Source: Leptolyngbyaceae cyanobacterium (GTDB lineage: Bacteria > Cyanobacteriota > Cyanobacteriia > Cyanobacteriales > Aerosakkonemataceae). Taken from it: 64,000 bases of DNA. The notes under the pieces were generated by a model. The model made no database searches. It saw nothing but the letters and a program-made list of their open reading frames with translations, and was not told where the DNA came from. Of the stretch, positions 8,975 to 17,585 are shown piece by piece (within the stretch, counting starts at the first letter, position 1; every line of letters begins with the position of its first letter). Made by a program: the position numbers and the translations under genes. Where the stretch lies: contig DATNQN010000089.1 of assembly GCA_036703985.1 (NCBI GenBank), positions 18,111-82,110 on the forward strand, written 5' to 3'.

Positions 8975-10354
8975 ATGAACTCCAAAGAAAGCATTATCAT
9001 TGTCGATGATACGTTAGAAAATCTGCAACTTTTGTCCAATATGCTCAACGATCGAGGATACGAAGTGCGAGTTGCCGTCAATGGAGTAGTAGCATTAAAG
9101 TCGATTCAAGCAGTGCCTCCCGACCTGATTCTGCTTGATATTAATATGCCTCAAATGGATGGTTATGAAGTTTGCCACCATTTAAAATCAGACCCTCGTA
9201 TTTGCGAAATTCCCGTCATCTTTATGAGTGCTTTAAATGATGTATTTGATAAAGTAAAAGCTTTTTCCATAGGCGGATGTGACTATATTACTAAGCCGTT
9301 TCAAGTAGAAGAAGTTTTTGCTAGAATTGAAAATCAATTACGCAATATTCGGTTGAAAAAGCAATTGGAGCAGTCAGAAGCTAAAGAAAGGGAAAAAGCG
9401 CAAAAATTGGCGGATGCTCTCATAAAAATTCAAGATGCGCAAGTACAAATAAATACTGAAAAGATGTTTATGTTGGGCAAAGTTGTGACGGGAATTGTTT
9501 ATGAAATTAGCAATCCGATCAATTTCATATTTGGCAACATTTCTCATATTCATCAGTATGTTAATGATTTGGTGGATCTGGTAGAAAGCTATCAAAAACT
9601 GGTTCCTACACCACCGATGGAAATCCAAAATAAAGTTGAGGATAGTGATATAGATTTTATTAAGTCTGATTTGCCTAAGGTTTTACATTCTATGAAAATT
9701 GGTTCTAAAAGAATTGCGGATATTATTTCTTCGCTGAAACAATTTTCTCAACAAGATGAGTCTGGATTCAAGGCTATAGATTTACATCAAGCGATTGATA
9801 ATACATTAATGATTTTGCAGTATCGTTTGAGAGAGAAATCTTATCGTCCGGCGATCGCAATTACGAAAAACTACGGAAAAATCCCGCTAGTTGAATGCTT
9901 GCCCGGAAATCTCCATCAGGTTTTTATGAATATCTTAACTAATGCGATAGACTCTTTAGAGTCGCTCTTCGCGAACAATGGGTTAGAATTAGGTAACTAT
10001 TCGGCCCGAAAAATTTATCCTGAAATTAGAATCAATACAGAGTTAACAGGTGTTAATTTTGTGAAAATTACCATTGAAGATAATGGTAAGGGTATCGAAG
10101 AAGATATGCTCGATCGCATATTTGAACCGTTTTTTAGCACAAAATCTTTAGGTAATACTACTGGATTGGGTTTATCGATCGGTCACCAAATTATCGTAGA
10201 AAAGCATAAAGGAAGGTTAACTTGCTCTTCAGTACCAGGACAGAAAGCTAAGTTTGTCATTGAGATTCCCATTCAACAGGAGTATATTAAAAGTTCGGCA
10301 ATTACTAATTTTCAACGAGGAATCATCCCCAGCCAGGAGTTAGGTATGAGGTAA
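8975..10354 (+). CDS. Receiver + kinase-like protein with Tyr in place of the H-box His
   Basis: A 459-residue soluble protein: receiver 1-125 with Asp55 (LILLDINMPQMDGYEV) and KPFQ, coiled coil about 130-165, a DHp-like region and a HATPase domain. The DHp reads GIVYEISNPINFIFGN, where the family has GIAHEINNPVNFI, so the phospho-accepting His is Tyr176. The N-box (QVFMNILTNAIDSL), DNGKGI, FEPFFSTK and TGLGLSIG motifs are intact, so ATP binding is likely preserved. ATG at 8975 is preceded by AAAGG and is preferred to the in-frame TTG at 8966. It is probably co-transcribed with the CHASE kinase. It may act as a phospho-regulated scaffold or pseudokinase, which is inference. Confidence 0.88.
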   Translation: MNSKESIIIVDDTLENLQLLSNMLNDRGYEVRVAVNGVVALKSIQAVPPDLILLDINMPQMDGYEVCHHLKSDPRICEIPVIFMSALNDVFDKVKAFSIGGCDYITKPFQVEEVFARIENQLRNIRLKKQLEQSEAKEREKAQKLADALIKIQDAQVQINTEKMFMLGKVVTGIVYEISNPINFIFGNISHIHQYVNDLVDLVESYQKLVPTPPMEIQNKVEDSDIDFIKSDLPKVLHSMKIGSKRIADIISSLKQFSQQDESGFKAIDLHQAIDNTLMILQYRLREKSYRPAIAITKNYGKIPLVECLPGNLHQVFMNILTNAIDSLESLFANNGLELGNYSARKIYPEIRINTELTGVNFVKITIEDNGKGIEEDMLDRIFEPFFSTKSLGNTTGLGLSIGHQIIVEKHKGRLTCSSVPGQKAKFVIEIPIQQEYIKSSAITNFQRGIIPSQELGMR

Positions 10355-10428
10355 AATAGGATGCGGGGGAATTTAGTATTTTGGAGCAACTCGCATTCCA
10401 AATACCGGGCAATGAATTGAAAAATTAT

Positions 10429-10998
10429 TTATCGATTATTCACATAATTCCTGGTTTTTAAGATTAATTCTGACAAAATTCCAGCGATATTCCAAGCATC
10501 ATCATATCCTCGATGATGAGTACCTTCAAGAGGTAAGTTCATCAGTTCTAAAGCGTTGGCCATACCTATTTCGTGAGGTAAGCTATAAATAATGCCGACC
10601 AGAGTTTTGACATTAATATGCCTGCTACCAAAAGGATAGTTAATTTGCCGAGATTTGCATTGCTTTTCAAATTGTTGTTTGTCGTAGTCGCCATAACTTG
10701 CCCAGACTCGCTGATGGCATGAGTATTTATTTTTGAGGATGGTGCAAGCTTCGCTGAAGGAAATGCCTCGCTCGACTTGTTCTTGAGTTAAAGTAGTGAG
10801 TTGAGTGCAAAATTCACTGACTGTAGAACGTTCTGGTTTGATTAAGATGCTTTCTTTTCCTAATCTTTCTCCAGAACTAATGTCTAGCGGACAAATACCA
10901 ATCTCGATAATTTCGTTTTCTTGTCCGGGTGGCGGTGAATGTTCCCAACAAGTTGCTTCGATGTCTATGACGATAATTCGATCGAGTTTTTTAGCCAT
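10429..10998 (-). CDS. DEDDh 3'-5' exonuclease (ERI-1/KapD-like)
   Basis: A 189-residue DnaQ-fold exonuclease. Exo I is VIDIEATCWEHSPP with the D-x-E pair, Exo II lies in WASYGDYDKQQFEKQC, and Exo III is HHRGYDDAWNIAGIL with the catalytic His and final Asp. The DIEATCW signature fits the ERI-1/KapD group, which trims RNA 3' ends or short duplexes, more than the DNA polymerase proofreading subunit. It starts 12 bp after the GNAT gene and so is the last gene of a murF-GNAT-exonuclease run. The natural substrate cannot be told from sequence. Confidence 0.88.
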   Translation of the reverse strand: MAKKLDRIIVIDIEATCWEHSPPPGQENEIIEIGICPLDISSGERLGKESILIKPERSTVSEFCTQLTTLTQEQVERGISFSEACTILKNKYSCHQRVWASYGDYDKQQFEKQCKSRQINYPFGSRHINVKTLVGIIYSLPHEIGMANALELMNLPLEGTHHRGYDDAWNIAGILSELILKTRNYVNNR

Positions 10999-11010
10999 GT
11001 TTTTTTGAAG

Positions 11011-11577
11011 TTAAGTTTTTGCTATTCGTTTAGCCATGTAAATATCTGGCTTTCCGAAACCGTTAGCATCTGGCATAACTCCCACAATTACAAAACCGCA
11101 CTTTTGATAAAATTCGTAGGGATGATTGCCCAAGTTTTTGATGTTGGCAATATGTGCAGAAACATCGGGATAAAGGTTGATTCCTGAAAGGGTGGTTCGA
11201 TTATCTTCGTCGTCAGTACCAACCCAGAGGGTGATCCCACCACGTTGACTGATTTGATGTTCTAAGTCAGTTACTAGTGCTTTGCCAATTCCTTGTTGTT
11301 GATAGTCTGGATGAACTATTAACGGGTGTAATTCCCAAACGTTGCCGTTATATTGCTTGATGGCTCCAATCCATCCTAAAACTTTACCTTGTTTATTTAT
11401 GGCGATGCGACTGATGCGATCTGAATCGAAAGATTGTTCGACTTCTTGTAAAGCGGCTGCTAAATTAGGCCAAGCATCGGGATAATGGGTTTGGAAACCT
11501 TCAAATAATAAAGTTGCAACTTGTGGAATGATGTCTTGGCGATCGCGATCTAAGTCTATGATTTCTACATCGGTCAT
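11011..11577 (-). CDS. GNAT acetyltransferase resembling AAC(6') aminoglycoside acetyltransferases
   Basis: A 188-residue GNAT protein. The acetyl-CoA-binding motif A is VHPDYQQQGIGKALVTDLE (about residues 88-106), preceded by VWELHPL. The later stretch TLWVGTDDEDNRTTLSGINLY and the end FYQKCGFVIVGVMPDANGFGKPDIYMAKR resemble a group annotated as aminoglycoside 6'-N-acetyltransferases. Chromosomal relatives may have a housekeeping substrate, so resistance should not be assumed. It lies 35 bp after murF and 12 bp before the exonuclease gene, in the same direction. GNAT membership is secure, the substrate is not. Confidence 0.85.
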   Translation of the reverse strand: MTDVEIIDLDRDRQDIIPQVATLLFEGFQTHYPDAWPNLAAALQEVEQSFDSDRISRIAINKQGKVLGWIGAIKQYNGNVWELHPLIVHPDYQQQGIGKALVTDLEHQISQRGGITLWVGTDDEDNRTTLSGINLYPDVSAHIANIKNLGNHPYEFYQKCGFVIVGVMPDANGFGKPDIYMAKRIAKT

Positions 11578-11612
11578 CGATCGAAAATCCTGGGCGTGTT
11601 AGTGGCGGCTAT

Positions 11613-12983
11613 CTACTGATGACCCATCGAGAATTCCCGAAATTGGTTGACCACTCGATCGAGTCCGACGGAATGGGAAGCTTTGAATAAAATGCGATCG
11701 CCAGACCGGACAATTTCCTTCAGGCGTTCGACTACGGCTTCATGAGTGGGAAAACATTCGCTTGGCAAAGGTTTTGCACCTTCGGCAATTGCTTGTGCTT
11801 GGGGGTCGTCGGTCAAAATTAACAAACTATCTAAATTTAACTGATGGGCAGTCGCGCCTACTTTGCGATGCAGTTCGGCAGATTTTTCTCCCAATTCTTT
11901 CATCGTACCCAAAACCGCTATGTGCCGTTGGCCGGGGGTTTGCGCTAACAAATTCAACGCGGCGATCATCGACTCTAAGCCAGCATTGTAAGTTTCGTCC
12001 AAAATCAGGATATCGTTGGCCAAATCGTAACGTTTGGCCCTTCCTTCCGGTAGCTGAACGTTTAATCCAGCCGTTAAAGGCGTCCAGTCAATTTGCAATT
12101 CTTTGGCAACTGCCAAAGCCGCTAAGTAATTGGTGGCGTTGTGGCGTCCGGGTAAGGGTAAGGGGAGTTGAAAGCCTTCTACCATCATGGTTTCGGCATC
12201 AATTAGTTCTCCTTGTACGTCTCCCCCGGTTAAACCATAAGCGATCGTTTTTCCTTGCCAAACTTTTGCAGAAGTTTCCATCAGCAGGGAGTTGTCATGG
12301 TTGAGAATCGCAATTGCCTGGGGGGACATTTCCGCGAGTAGTTCGCATTTCGCTTCGGCGATCGCTTCCTCCGTACCCAACAAACCGATATGTGCCGTTC
12401 CTACATTCGTAATTACACCTAAAGTGGGGTGTGCTATTTGCGTTAATTCCGCAATTTGTCCCCTACCCCGCATCGCCATTTCAATCACGGCAAAGTCGTG
12501 TTCCGGGCTTAATTCCAATAAGGTTTTCGGTACGCCAATTTCGTTATTGTAGTTAGCTTGGGTTTTCAACACCTTTCCTTTGGTGGACAACACCGCTGCA
12601 ATCAATTCTTTGGTGGTAGTTTTACCAAATGACCCCGTGACGGCGATGACGGGAATCGTAAATTGGTCGCGCCACCAACTGGCGATCGCTTGATAAGCTG
12701 ACAAAGAGTTTTCAACTATTAGCTGGGGTACTTCTTTCGATAGAGGAACTTGGCTGTCTCGTTCGGCAATCACCGCGATCGCACCTTTTTCGATCGCAGA
12801 TGACACGAACCGATGACCATCAAAGTTTTCCCCCCGCAGCGCTAAAAAAACCTCTCCAGACCGCAAGCTACGAGTATCGGTAGAAATACCGAGCGCTAAT
12901 TCGTTAGAAGCTTCTTCAGGTAGATTATTTGGGTTTATACCCAATATTTCGGCCAATTTAGCTATATTTATTTGAAAAGACAT
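11613..12983 (-). CDS. murF: UDP-N-acetylmuramoyl-tripeptide--D-alanyl-D-alanine ligase
   Basis: MurF adds D-Ala-D-Ala to the UDP-MurNAc-tripeptide, the last cytoplasmic step of peptidoglycan precursor synthesis. The 456-residue product has the usual length. An N-terminal UDP-binding domain contains DTRSLRSGEVFLALRGENFDG, the central ATPase has VIAVTGSFGKTTTKELI (P-loop at about residues 115-122) and NEIGVP, and the C-terminal Mur ligase domain has LDETYNAGLESM. All key motifs are intact. It is the first gene of a minus-strand run with the GNAT and exonuclease genes; the 559 bp upstream are shared with a divergent gene. Confidence 0.97.
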   Translation of the reverse strand: MSFQINIAKLAEILGINPNNLPEEASNELALGISTDTRSLRSGEVFLALRGENFDGHRFVSSAIEKGAIAVIAERDSQVPLSKEVPQLIVENSLSAYQAIASWWRDQFTIPVIAVTGSFGKTTTKELIAAVLSTKGKVLKTQANYNNEIGVPKTLLELSPEHDFAVIEMAMRGRGQIAELTQIAHPTLGVITNVGTAHIGLLGTEEAIAEAKCELLAEMSPQAIAILNHDNSLLMETSAKVWQGKTIAYGLTGGDVQGELIDAETMMVEGFQLPLPLPGRHNATNYLAALAVAKELQIDWTPLTAGLNVQLPEGRAKRYDLANDILILDETYNAGLESMIAALNLLAQTPGQRHIAVLGTMKELGEKSAELHRKVGATAHQLNLDSLLILTDDPQAQAIAEGAKPLPSECFPTHEAVVERLKEIVRSGDRILFKASHSVGLDRVVNQFREFSMGHQ

Positions 12984-13542
12984 GGTAAACCGCTGTTTTT
13001 AAGTAAATTATCACAAAAAATTCCTAACTTAACAGAATCTTCATGAAAGTAGTAGATTTTTTGTTTGTTTTTTGATAAAAAACCGAAGCTTCTAGTTATA
13101 CGCTACGGTAATCTAGGGATATAGCCATTAATAGTTACAGAAGACACAAGGGGGAAAACACCCTTGACAGTTTATCGTAAACCTGAAACCCTTTTATAAA
13201 AAATACCGTTTTACTCGGATAGAGGAAACCCATCCCACTCGTAAAATCAAGCAAATTATTCTGAGCGCGGTGACTTAAGTCACATTCTGTAACGTAATTT
13301 ACTGATTAGGATTGAAAAAAGCAAATTTTACAAATTGTTATGCAGGTAAGAAAATAATGTCCAATGCTGACTAAAGTGAAGTCCGATCGTCTCTATAAAA
13401 CAGAGATTTCTATCTTGAGAATGATTTTTATCATACCTTCTTAAATCAAAGTGAAAGCGAACTATACTTTAATAGCTCTATACGGAGGTATGAAAGGTCT
13501 GGGTAAAAAACAATCGCCCAGAATGAGGGAGAGGTAAAAAAA
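12984..13542. other. Divergent intergenic region between murF and a conserved unknown gene
   Basis: This 559-bp region should carry two divergent promoters. It holds a perfect 14-bp palindrome at 13270-13283 (GTGACTTAAGTCAC), a hairpin AAGGG/CCCTT at about 13148-13165 and a TTGACA at about 13163 without a clear -10. A good Shine-Dalgarno (GAGGGAGAGG) precedes the GTG at 13543. No ORF of note. Confidence 0.55.
13270..13283. promoter_or_regulatory. Perfect 14-bp palindrome, possible operator
   Basis: GTGACTTAAGTCAC is fully self-complementary and sits in the middle of the murF/13543 divergent gap. It could be a dimeric regulator site. No known cyanobacterial regulator is assigned. Confidence 0.35.
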
Positions 13543-14835
13543 GTGACTACTTGGAAAGACCCCTATACAAGGCAAATAAGCACTGAAGAGCAGCAACTAT
13601 ATCAACACTTGCTACATCTAGCGCAAGTGGAATCTCCTTCTAAGCTAGTAGAGCGTTTTCATAGTTTGTTTATTGACGGAGTAGGCTATCCCGATAACGA
13701 AGTTTTAGTACTGCTCGACAAAATCACCAATTCCAAACACGCCGATCAAGAATTTAAATTCGTACTTAATCGTTGCTGCCACATCATGATCAACCGTTGG
13801 CAGATGCACCCCCAACATCAATCAGCGATCCCGGCATTGATTTCGTTATTTGAAAATTCACCCGTAAGTTTAGGTCAATACAGCTACCGTTCTCGTTCGG
13901 TAAGGCGTTTGCACGAACTAATTAAAACATTCTTGCAAAGCGAACAATATTTAACTCTGCGCCGTTTATCTCAAGTAATGATGGAAACGGCAGAAGTAAA
14001 TAGCGAAGCTAAAACCAAACCATTAGGAACCCTGATTCGCCGTTATCCCTACTTATACGAGCATTGCTTGCTCAGCGAAGACAGCACTTACGAACAACAA
14101 GAAAGTATTCGCCAAATGCAAGCACAGGCGCAGGCTCAATTTGAAGTGAAGCTTTCGCAATACGTCACCTACCAAGTGCGACGCGCTCAAGTAGCTCGCG
14201 CTCAAGATCCCAATGCCGCCAAAAGAATCATACAACCAGTCAAAAATCCCACCCTATTAACGGATGGGGAACTTTTCGGAGCAATCAAACAATATACCGG
14301 GAAAGTAGAAGGTTCTTACACTTACCGTGACTATGCCCACAGCTTCTTAAATCATACTAGTAAAACTCGCTCTTTCCGCTCTTTTAAAGATGACCTTTAC
14401 TCGTACCTGACTACTTCCATAGACCCTGACTATGGCAAACGGCAGTTTAATAAGAAATTGTATAATCACTTACAAAACACCCTTTCCCATAATGATTCGC
14501 AACAAGTTAATGAATTTTTGTTAATTAGAACTTGTACTCATTTGTTAAACTTTTTAGTAGTCCACAGCAACCAACAACCTCAACACTTTGTATTCATTGA
14601 CTTAGTAGCTAATTTAGGTATTAACATTACGATTGGTTTATTGCTGAAAATTATTTTGATTTGTCGAAAAGTAAAGCCTTACTTAGAAAAGCGGTTTTCC
14701 ATTTTATTTAATCATTACGAATCAGACGCCGGTTCTGCGGTAATGTGGTTGATTCAATCTTTAGAAAACTTAAATGTTGCTCTTAGCATTCATTTCGGTG
14801 CAGTAGACCTTTCTTATCTCAAACAACTCAGGTAA
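13543..14835 (+). CDS. Conserved cyanobacterial protein of unknown function
   Basis: A 430-residue protein starting with GTG, supported by GAGGGAGAGG about 14 bp upstream. I recognise no domain. It is soluble, rich in Leu, Gln, His and Arg, and looks all-helical. Residues about 185-215 form a Gln/Ala-rich helix (ESIRQMQAQAQAQFEVKLSQ, then an Arg-rich stretch). There is one moderately hydrophobic segment near 365-385 (DLVANLGINITIGLLLKIILI) that could be a buried helix. It is followed by the RRM gene but separated by 174 bp. Its length and composition look like a genuine conserved gene, but no role is proposed. Confidence 0.85.
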   Translation: MTTWKDPYTRQISTEEQQLYQHLLHLAQVESPSKLVERFHSLFIDGVGYPDNEVLVLLDKITNSKHADQEFKFVLNRCCHIMINRWQMHPQHQSAIPALISLFENSPVSLGQYSYRSRSVRRLHELIKTFLQSEQYLTLRRLSQVMMETAEVNSEAKTKPLGTLIRRYPYLYEHCLLSEDSTYEQQESIRQMQAQAQAQFEVKLSQYVTYQVRRAQVARAQDPNAAKRIIQPVKNPTLLTDGELFGAIKQYTGKVEGSYTYRDYAHSFLNHTSKTRSFRSFKDDLYSYLTTSIDPDYGKRQFNKKLYNHLQNTLSHNDSQQVNEFLLIRTCTHLLNFLVVHSNQQPQHFVFIDLVANLGINITIGLLLKIILICRKVKPYLEKRFSILFNHYESDAGSAVMWLIQSLENLNVALSIHFGAVDLSYLKQLR

Positions 14836-15009
14836 AAAGTAAGTGTTTAAGCAATCAGCAAAACCAACCGATTCATGTTAAAGTACTACTCGTGGATCGG
14901 GTTCGGTTGTAGGCTTTGTTATTAGTTACAGAAAAGTACCCTTCTGTATCGCGGGCATATCTCCGAAACCGGGTTACCAAACTTCACAATAAATCTGGGA
15001 GATATTTCC

Positions 15010-15318
15010 GTGTCCATTTATGTAGGTAACTTATCTTATCAAGTTACATCTGAAGAAGTAACGGCTGTATTTGCAGAATACGGGACGGTTAAGCGGGTTC
15101 AACTGCCAACCGATCGCGAAACCGGTCGTCCCCGTGGTTTTTGTTTTGTAGAAATGGAAACCGATGCAGAAGAAGAGGCTGCGATCGACGCCCTGGATGG
15201 AATGGAGTGGATGGGACGCACCTTGAGGGTGAATAAAGCTAAACCTCGTGAAGAAAGGGGCACTCGCAGCGGAAATTATTCTTCTGGTGGTGGAAAATTC
15301 TCTCGACAACGGTATTAG
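15010..15318 (+). CDS. RNA-binding protein with one RRM domain (Rbp family)
   Basis: A 102-residue RRM protein. RNP2 is IYVGNL (residues 3-8) and RNP1 is RGFCFVEM (about 42-49), both with the aromatic RNA-contact residues. The domain covers residues 1-80 and ends in a short Gly/Ser-rich tail (SGNYSSGGGKFSRQRY) like that of cyanobacterial cold-inducible Rbp proteins. It starts with GTG, and GGGAG lies about 12 bp upstream. In some cyanobacteria rbp genes lie next to rpsU and are co-transcribed with it; here rpsU follows 778 bp downstream on the same strand. Confidence 0.93.
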   Translation: MSIYVGNLSYQVTSEEVTAVFAEYGTVKRVQLPTDRETGRPRGFCFVEMETDAEEEAAIDALDGMEWMGRTLRVNKAKPREERGTRSGNYSSGGGKFSRQRY

Positions 15319-15688
15319 ATGACTAGTTTAACGTTGAACTGCCATCGGTGAAGTGGGATTTCCTTTCGCCCAGTATGAGGATAGGAAATAAAAACGCGAT
15401 CGCAGACTTCTGTTAGACAAAGGCAAAACAAAAACAATTTTCATAAATCTTCCTAACCTAATTTGTCAGGAAGAATCGATCGATTTTAGCTCGACCGCTC
15501 TCATAAGTTAAACAGATGGTGGTTAAAAATTTTAGATTCATCCCGGTTTGATTTTTTAGCCTACAACAGGCTACCTTCCAAGCAGCCAGAAGTACGGTAA
15601 AAACGCATAAAAATCTCACATTTAAAATCTAAAATCTAAAATCGGTCTTCCATAAAATACCTTACTTTTCGATCTGCTTAAATAGATG

Positions 15689-15724
15689 GAATCCCCATCC
15701 GTTTACGGTGGGGCGGATGTCAAA
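15689..15724 (+). mobile_element. Isolated IS200/IS605-type right end
   Basis: The form is GGAATCCCC-AT-CCG-TTTA-CGG-T-GGGG followed by CGGATGTCAA. An imperfect hairpin flanked by GAATC and GTCAA is the pattern I know from the right ends of tnpB-carrying IS200/IS605 elements in cyanobacteria. No tnpA or tnpB coding sequence adjoins it, so it would be a relic or a non-autonomous copy. Confidence 0.4.
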
Positions 15725-15927
15725 GACCCTAGCATGGTGCGTGTGAAACAGTCAGCATAATTTCTTAATTTCCCTAGAAATTCAGACTCTCCTAGTCGCA
15801 ACAATGCTTGGTATATACTGGGAATACGCTTGATTAGTGCGAGTTGCTGTAGTTTACTGGGCGTCAAAACCGCAGAAACACTTGGCACGAACTAATCCTC
15901 AAAAAATTAAATATTTCCAGTCCTCTG

Positions 15928-16010
15928 CCTGTTAATTGGCAGTCTCTAACAGGGAGTATCAGGTAACCTGGTGATAGCCGGAAGCCTCTTGGCGCTTGAT
16001 ATAGGCCAAA
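15928..16010 (+). ncRNA. Structured segment upstream of rpsU (leader or small RNA)
   Basis: Consecutive hairpins can be drawn: CCTGTTA (15928-15934) with TAACAGG (15947-15953), CAGGT (15960-15964) with ACCTG (15966-15970), and GCC/GGC pairings around 15978-15993. They end about 90 bp before the rpsU start. This may be an autoregulatory ribosomal-protein leader or an independent RNA. Only drawn by eye. Confidence 0.3.
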
Positions 16011-16096
16011 CATAAACCGCTAAGTTTGATTTACAGACTTTTGTAAGTTTTTAGAAGCGGTAGTAAACTAAATTTCGTAGATTCGGAGTAGCGAGA

Positions 16097-16276
16097 ATGA
16101 CCCAAGTGGTCTTAGGAGAAAATGAAGGACTTGAGTCAGCTTTGCGTCGATTCAAGCGTCAAGTTTCCAGAGCGGGTATTTTGGCAGATGTCAAGAATCA
16201 TCGCCATTTTGAAACACCCCTAGAAAAGCGTAAACGTAAAGCAACGGCGGCTAGACGGAAAAAAAGGATGAAATAA
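16097..16276 (+). CDS. rpsU: 30S ribosomal protein S21
   Basis: A 59-residue very basic protein beginning [20 protein letters not shown] and ending in an Arg/Lys-rich tail ([14 protein letters not shown]), which is bS21. It binds the 30S platform near the anti-Shine-Dalgarno and helps initiation. The start has GGAGTAGCGAG upstream. A strong hairpin with a T8 run lies 33 bp after the stop. It is shorter than the usual ORF cut-off. Confidence 0.97.
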   Translation: MTQVVLGENEGLESALRRFKRQVSRAGILADVKNHRHFETPLEKRKRKATAARRKKRMK

Positions 16277-16308
16277 CCCTTAAGTAGCCGTCTGGCTGTT
16301 TGCTTTTC

Positions 16309-16369
16309 CGGAAATTTCCCGTTAAATTCCTTTTTTCATGAATTTGATGGGAAATTTCCGATTTTTTTT
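16309..16369 (+). terminator. rpsU terminator
   Basis: CGGAAATTTCCC (16309-16320) pairs perfectly with GGGAAATTTCCG (16349-16360), and TTTTTTTT follows at 16362-16369. It lies between convergent rpsU and pth. Confidence 0.8.
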
Positions 16370-16381
16370 GGTGATGTTACT

Positions 16382-17026
16382 TTATTTGGCAGCATCCGTC
16401 ATCGCAACAGTGCGGTTATTGTAGAGACTCATGGATTTCTCCACACCTTGTTTGAGGCTGAGTTCTACCGATTCCACCACTAGCTGCATTAGCTGAGAAA
16501 CTAATTGTGTTTCCCCTTGAGAAAATTTTCCCAGTACGTGGGATATGGTACTCGGATCGTCATTGGTAGCTACTTGAGGTTTACCGATCCCGATTCGCAA
16601 GCGGGGAAAGTTTTGGCTTCCCAAGTGGGCGATCGCAGATTTCATCCCATTATGTCCGCCAGCAGAACCAGACAAGCGCAAACGCATTTTTCCTAACGGC
16701 AAATCCATGTCATCATAAATTACCAACAATGACTCTACGGGTAGCTTATACCAATCAATTGCTGCTCGGATTGCCTGTCCGGAACGATTCATGTAAGTTA
16801 AAGGTTTCAGCAGACGGATTTTTTCTCCCGTCGAAGAACGACCTTCCCCAAGACAAGCTTGAAACTTGCGATTTTCCGATAAAGGAATCTGCCAGCGATC
16901 CGCCAAAGCATCCACCGCCGCAAAACCAATATTATGCCGGGTGCGATCGTACTTAGGTTCCGGATTTCCCAAACCCACAATTAGTTGGGGAATCGCCAAA
17001 GCCGGTGCATTAGCCGCTGATGTCAT
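16382..17026 (-). CDS. pth: Peptidyl-tRNA hydrolase
   Basis: Pth releases peptides from prematurely dropped peptidyl-tRNAs. The 214-residue product has LIVGLGNPEPKYDRTRHNIGF with the catalytic His (about residue 31), LLKPLTYMNRSG, IYDDMDLPLGKMRLR with the essential Asp, and GGHNGMKSAIAHLG. These are the hallmark motifs and all are intact. It starts 12 bp after the tatA stop, so the two are co-transcribed. The extra N-terminal and C-terminal residues are within the normal range for cyanobacteria. Confidence 0.97.
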   Translation of the reverse strand: MTSAANAPALAIPQLIVGLGNPEPKYDRTRHNIGFAAVDALADRWQIPLSENRKFQACLGEGRSSTGEKIRLLKPLTYMNRSGQAIRAAIDWYKLPVESLLVIYDDMDLPLGKMRLRLSGSAGGHNGMKSAIAHLGSQNFPRLRIGIGKPQVATNDDPSTISHVLGKFSQGETQLVSQLMQLVVESVELSLKQGVEKSMSLYNNRTVAMTDAAK

Positions 17027-17038
17027 CCGATCTTCACC

Positions 17039-17383
17039 TTAACTTTGTTGAGACGGCATAGAAGCATGATTCTCTGAGTTAACTGTCGCCACTTCCTCAG
17101 ATTGAGAAGGTGCTGCCGACTTAGTAGGAGCAGCATCTATACTATGGGAAACCACAGCTTCCGTTGCTTGAGAGTTTGGCAATCCAGCCGTCTTTACCGA
17201 TTGCTCAATTTGTTCCGCTTCCCGTTTAAACTCGCTCTCAAAATCCTTAGACGCCTGCTGAAATTTCCGAATAGTTTCCCCCAAGCTGCGACCGATTTCC
17301 GGCAACTTCTTCGGTCCGAAGATCAACAAAGCCACTACCAAGATGATTACCATTTCTGGCAAACCAATCCCAAAAATATTCAT
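17039..17383 (-). CDS. tatA: Sec-independent protein translocase TatA
   Basis: A 114-residue TatA-type subunit of the twin-arginine translocase, inserted in thylakoid or plasma membrane. It begins MNIFGIGLPEMVIILVVALL, continues with the hinge FGPKKLPEIGRSLGE and an amphipathic helix (TIRKFQQASKDFESEFKRE), and ends in a disordered Ser/Ala/Glu tail. The ATG at 17383 is chosen because GGAGG stands 8 bp upstream; the open frame extends 31 codons further without support. The gene leads an operon with pth and is separated from psbH by a terminator. Confidence 0.94.
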   Translation of the reverse strand: MNIFGIGLPEMVIILVVALLIFGPKKLPEIGRSLGETIRKFQQASKDFESEFKREAEQIEQSVKTAGLPNSQATEAVVSHSIDAAPTKSAAPSQSEEVATVNSENHASMPSQQS

Positions 17384-17522
17384 GTAACTTCCTCCAGAGA
17401 TACACCTAATATAGATGGGGGAAGACAGGGAATGGGAGGCAAGGAAGCAGAAAGCTCCAAGCCAAAAGTCAAGCATTCATTTCTTTTTACTTCATCCTTC
17501 ATCCTTTCCCCTAGCCCCTCAT

Positions 17523-17544
17523 AAAAAAACCCGGTCGAACCGGG
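17523..17544 (-). terminator. psbH terminator
   Basis: On the minus strand, CCCGGTTCGACCGGG (17544-17530) is followed by TTTTTTT (17529-17523). It lies 41 bp after the psbH stop. Confidence 0.85.
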
Positions 17545-17585
17545 AAAACTGAAAATCTTTTTAAGCTTTGTTAACAATAATCTGC

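Larger units (their letters stand above)
15319..16096. other. Long intergenic region between the RRM gene and rpsU
   Basis: This 778-bp stretch has no supported gene. It holds AATCTAAA repeats near 15620-15645, an IS200/IS605-type end hairpin at about 15689-15724, a doubtful 61-codon minus-strand frame (15703-15888, stop inside the hairpin) and a structured segment before rpsU (15928-16010). A processed rbp-rpsU transcript or a small RNA could be present. Confidence 0.55.

Noticed and set aside
13289..13302. GTA-N8-TAC, the form of an NtcA nitrogen-control box
   Set aside because: No TAN3T -10 box lies about 22 bp downstream, and about sixteen such matches are expected by chance in 64 kb.
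15703..15888. 61-codon minus-strand frame between the RRM gene and rpsU
   Set aside because: It starts at a GTG just after a stop, has no Shine-Dalgarno and ends inside an IS-type hairpin; no recognisable family. Probably chance or a small remnant.
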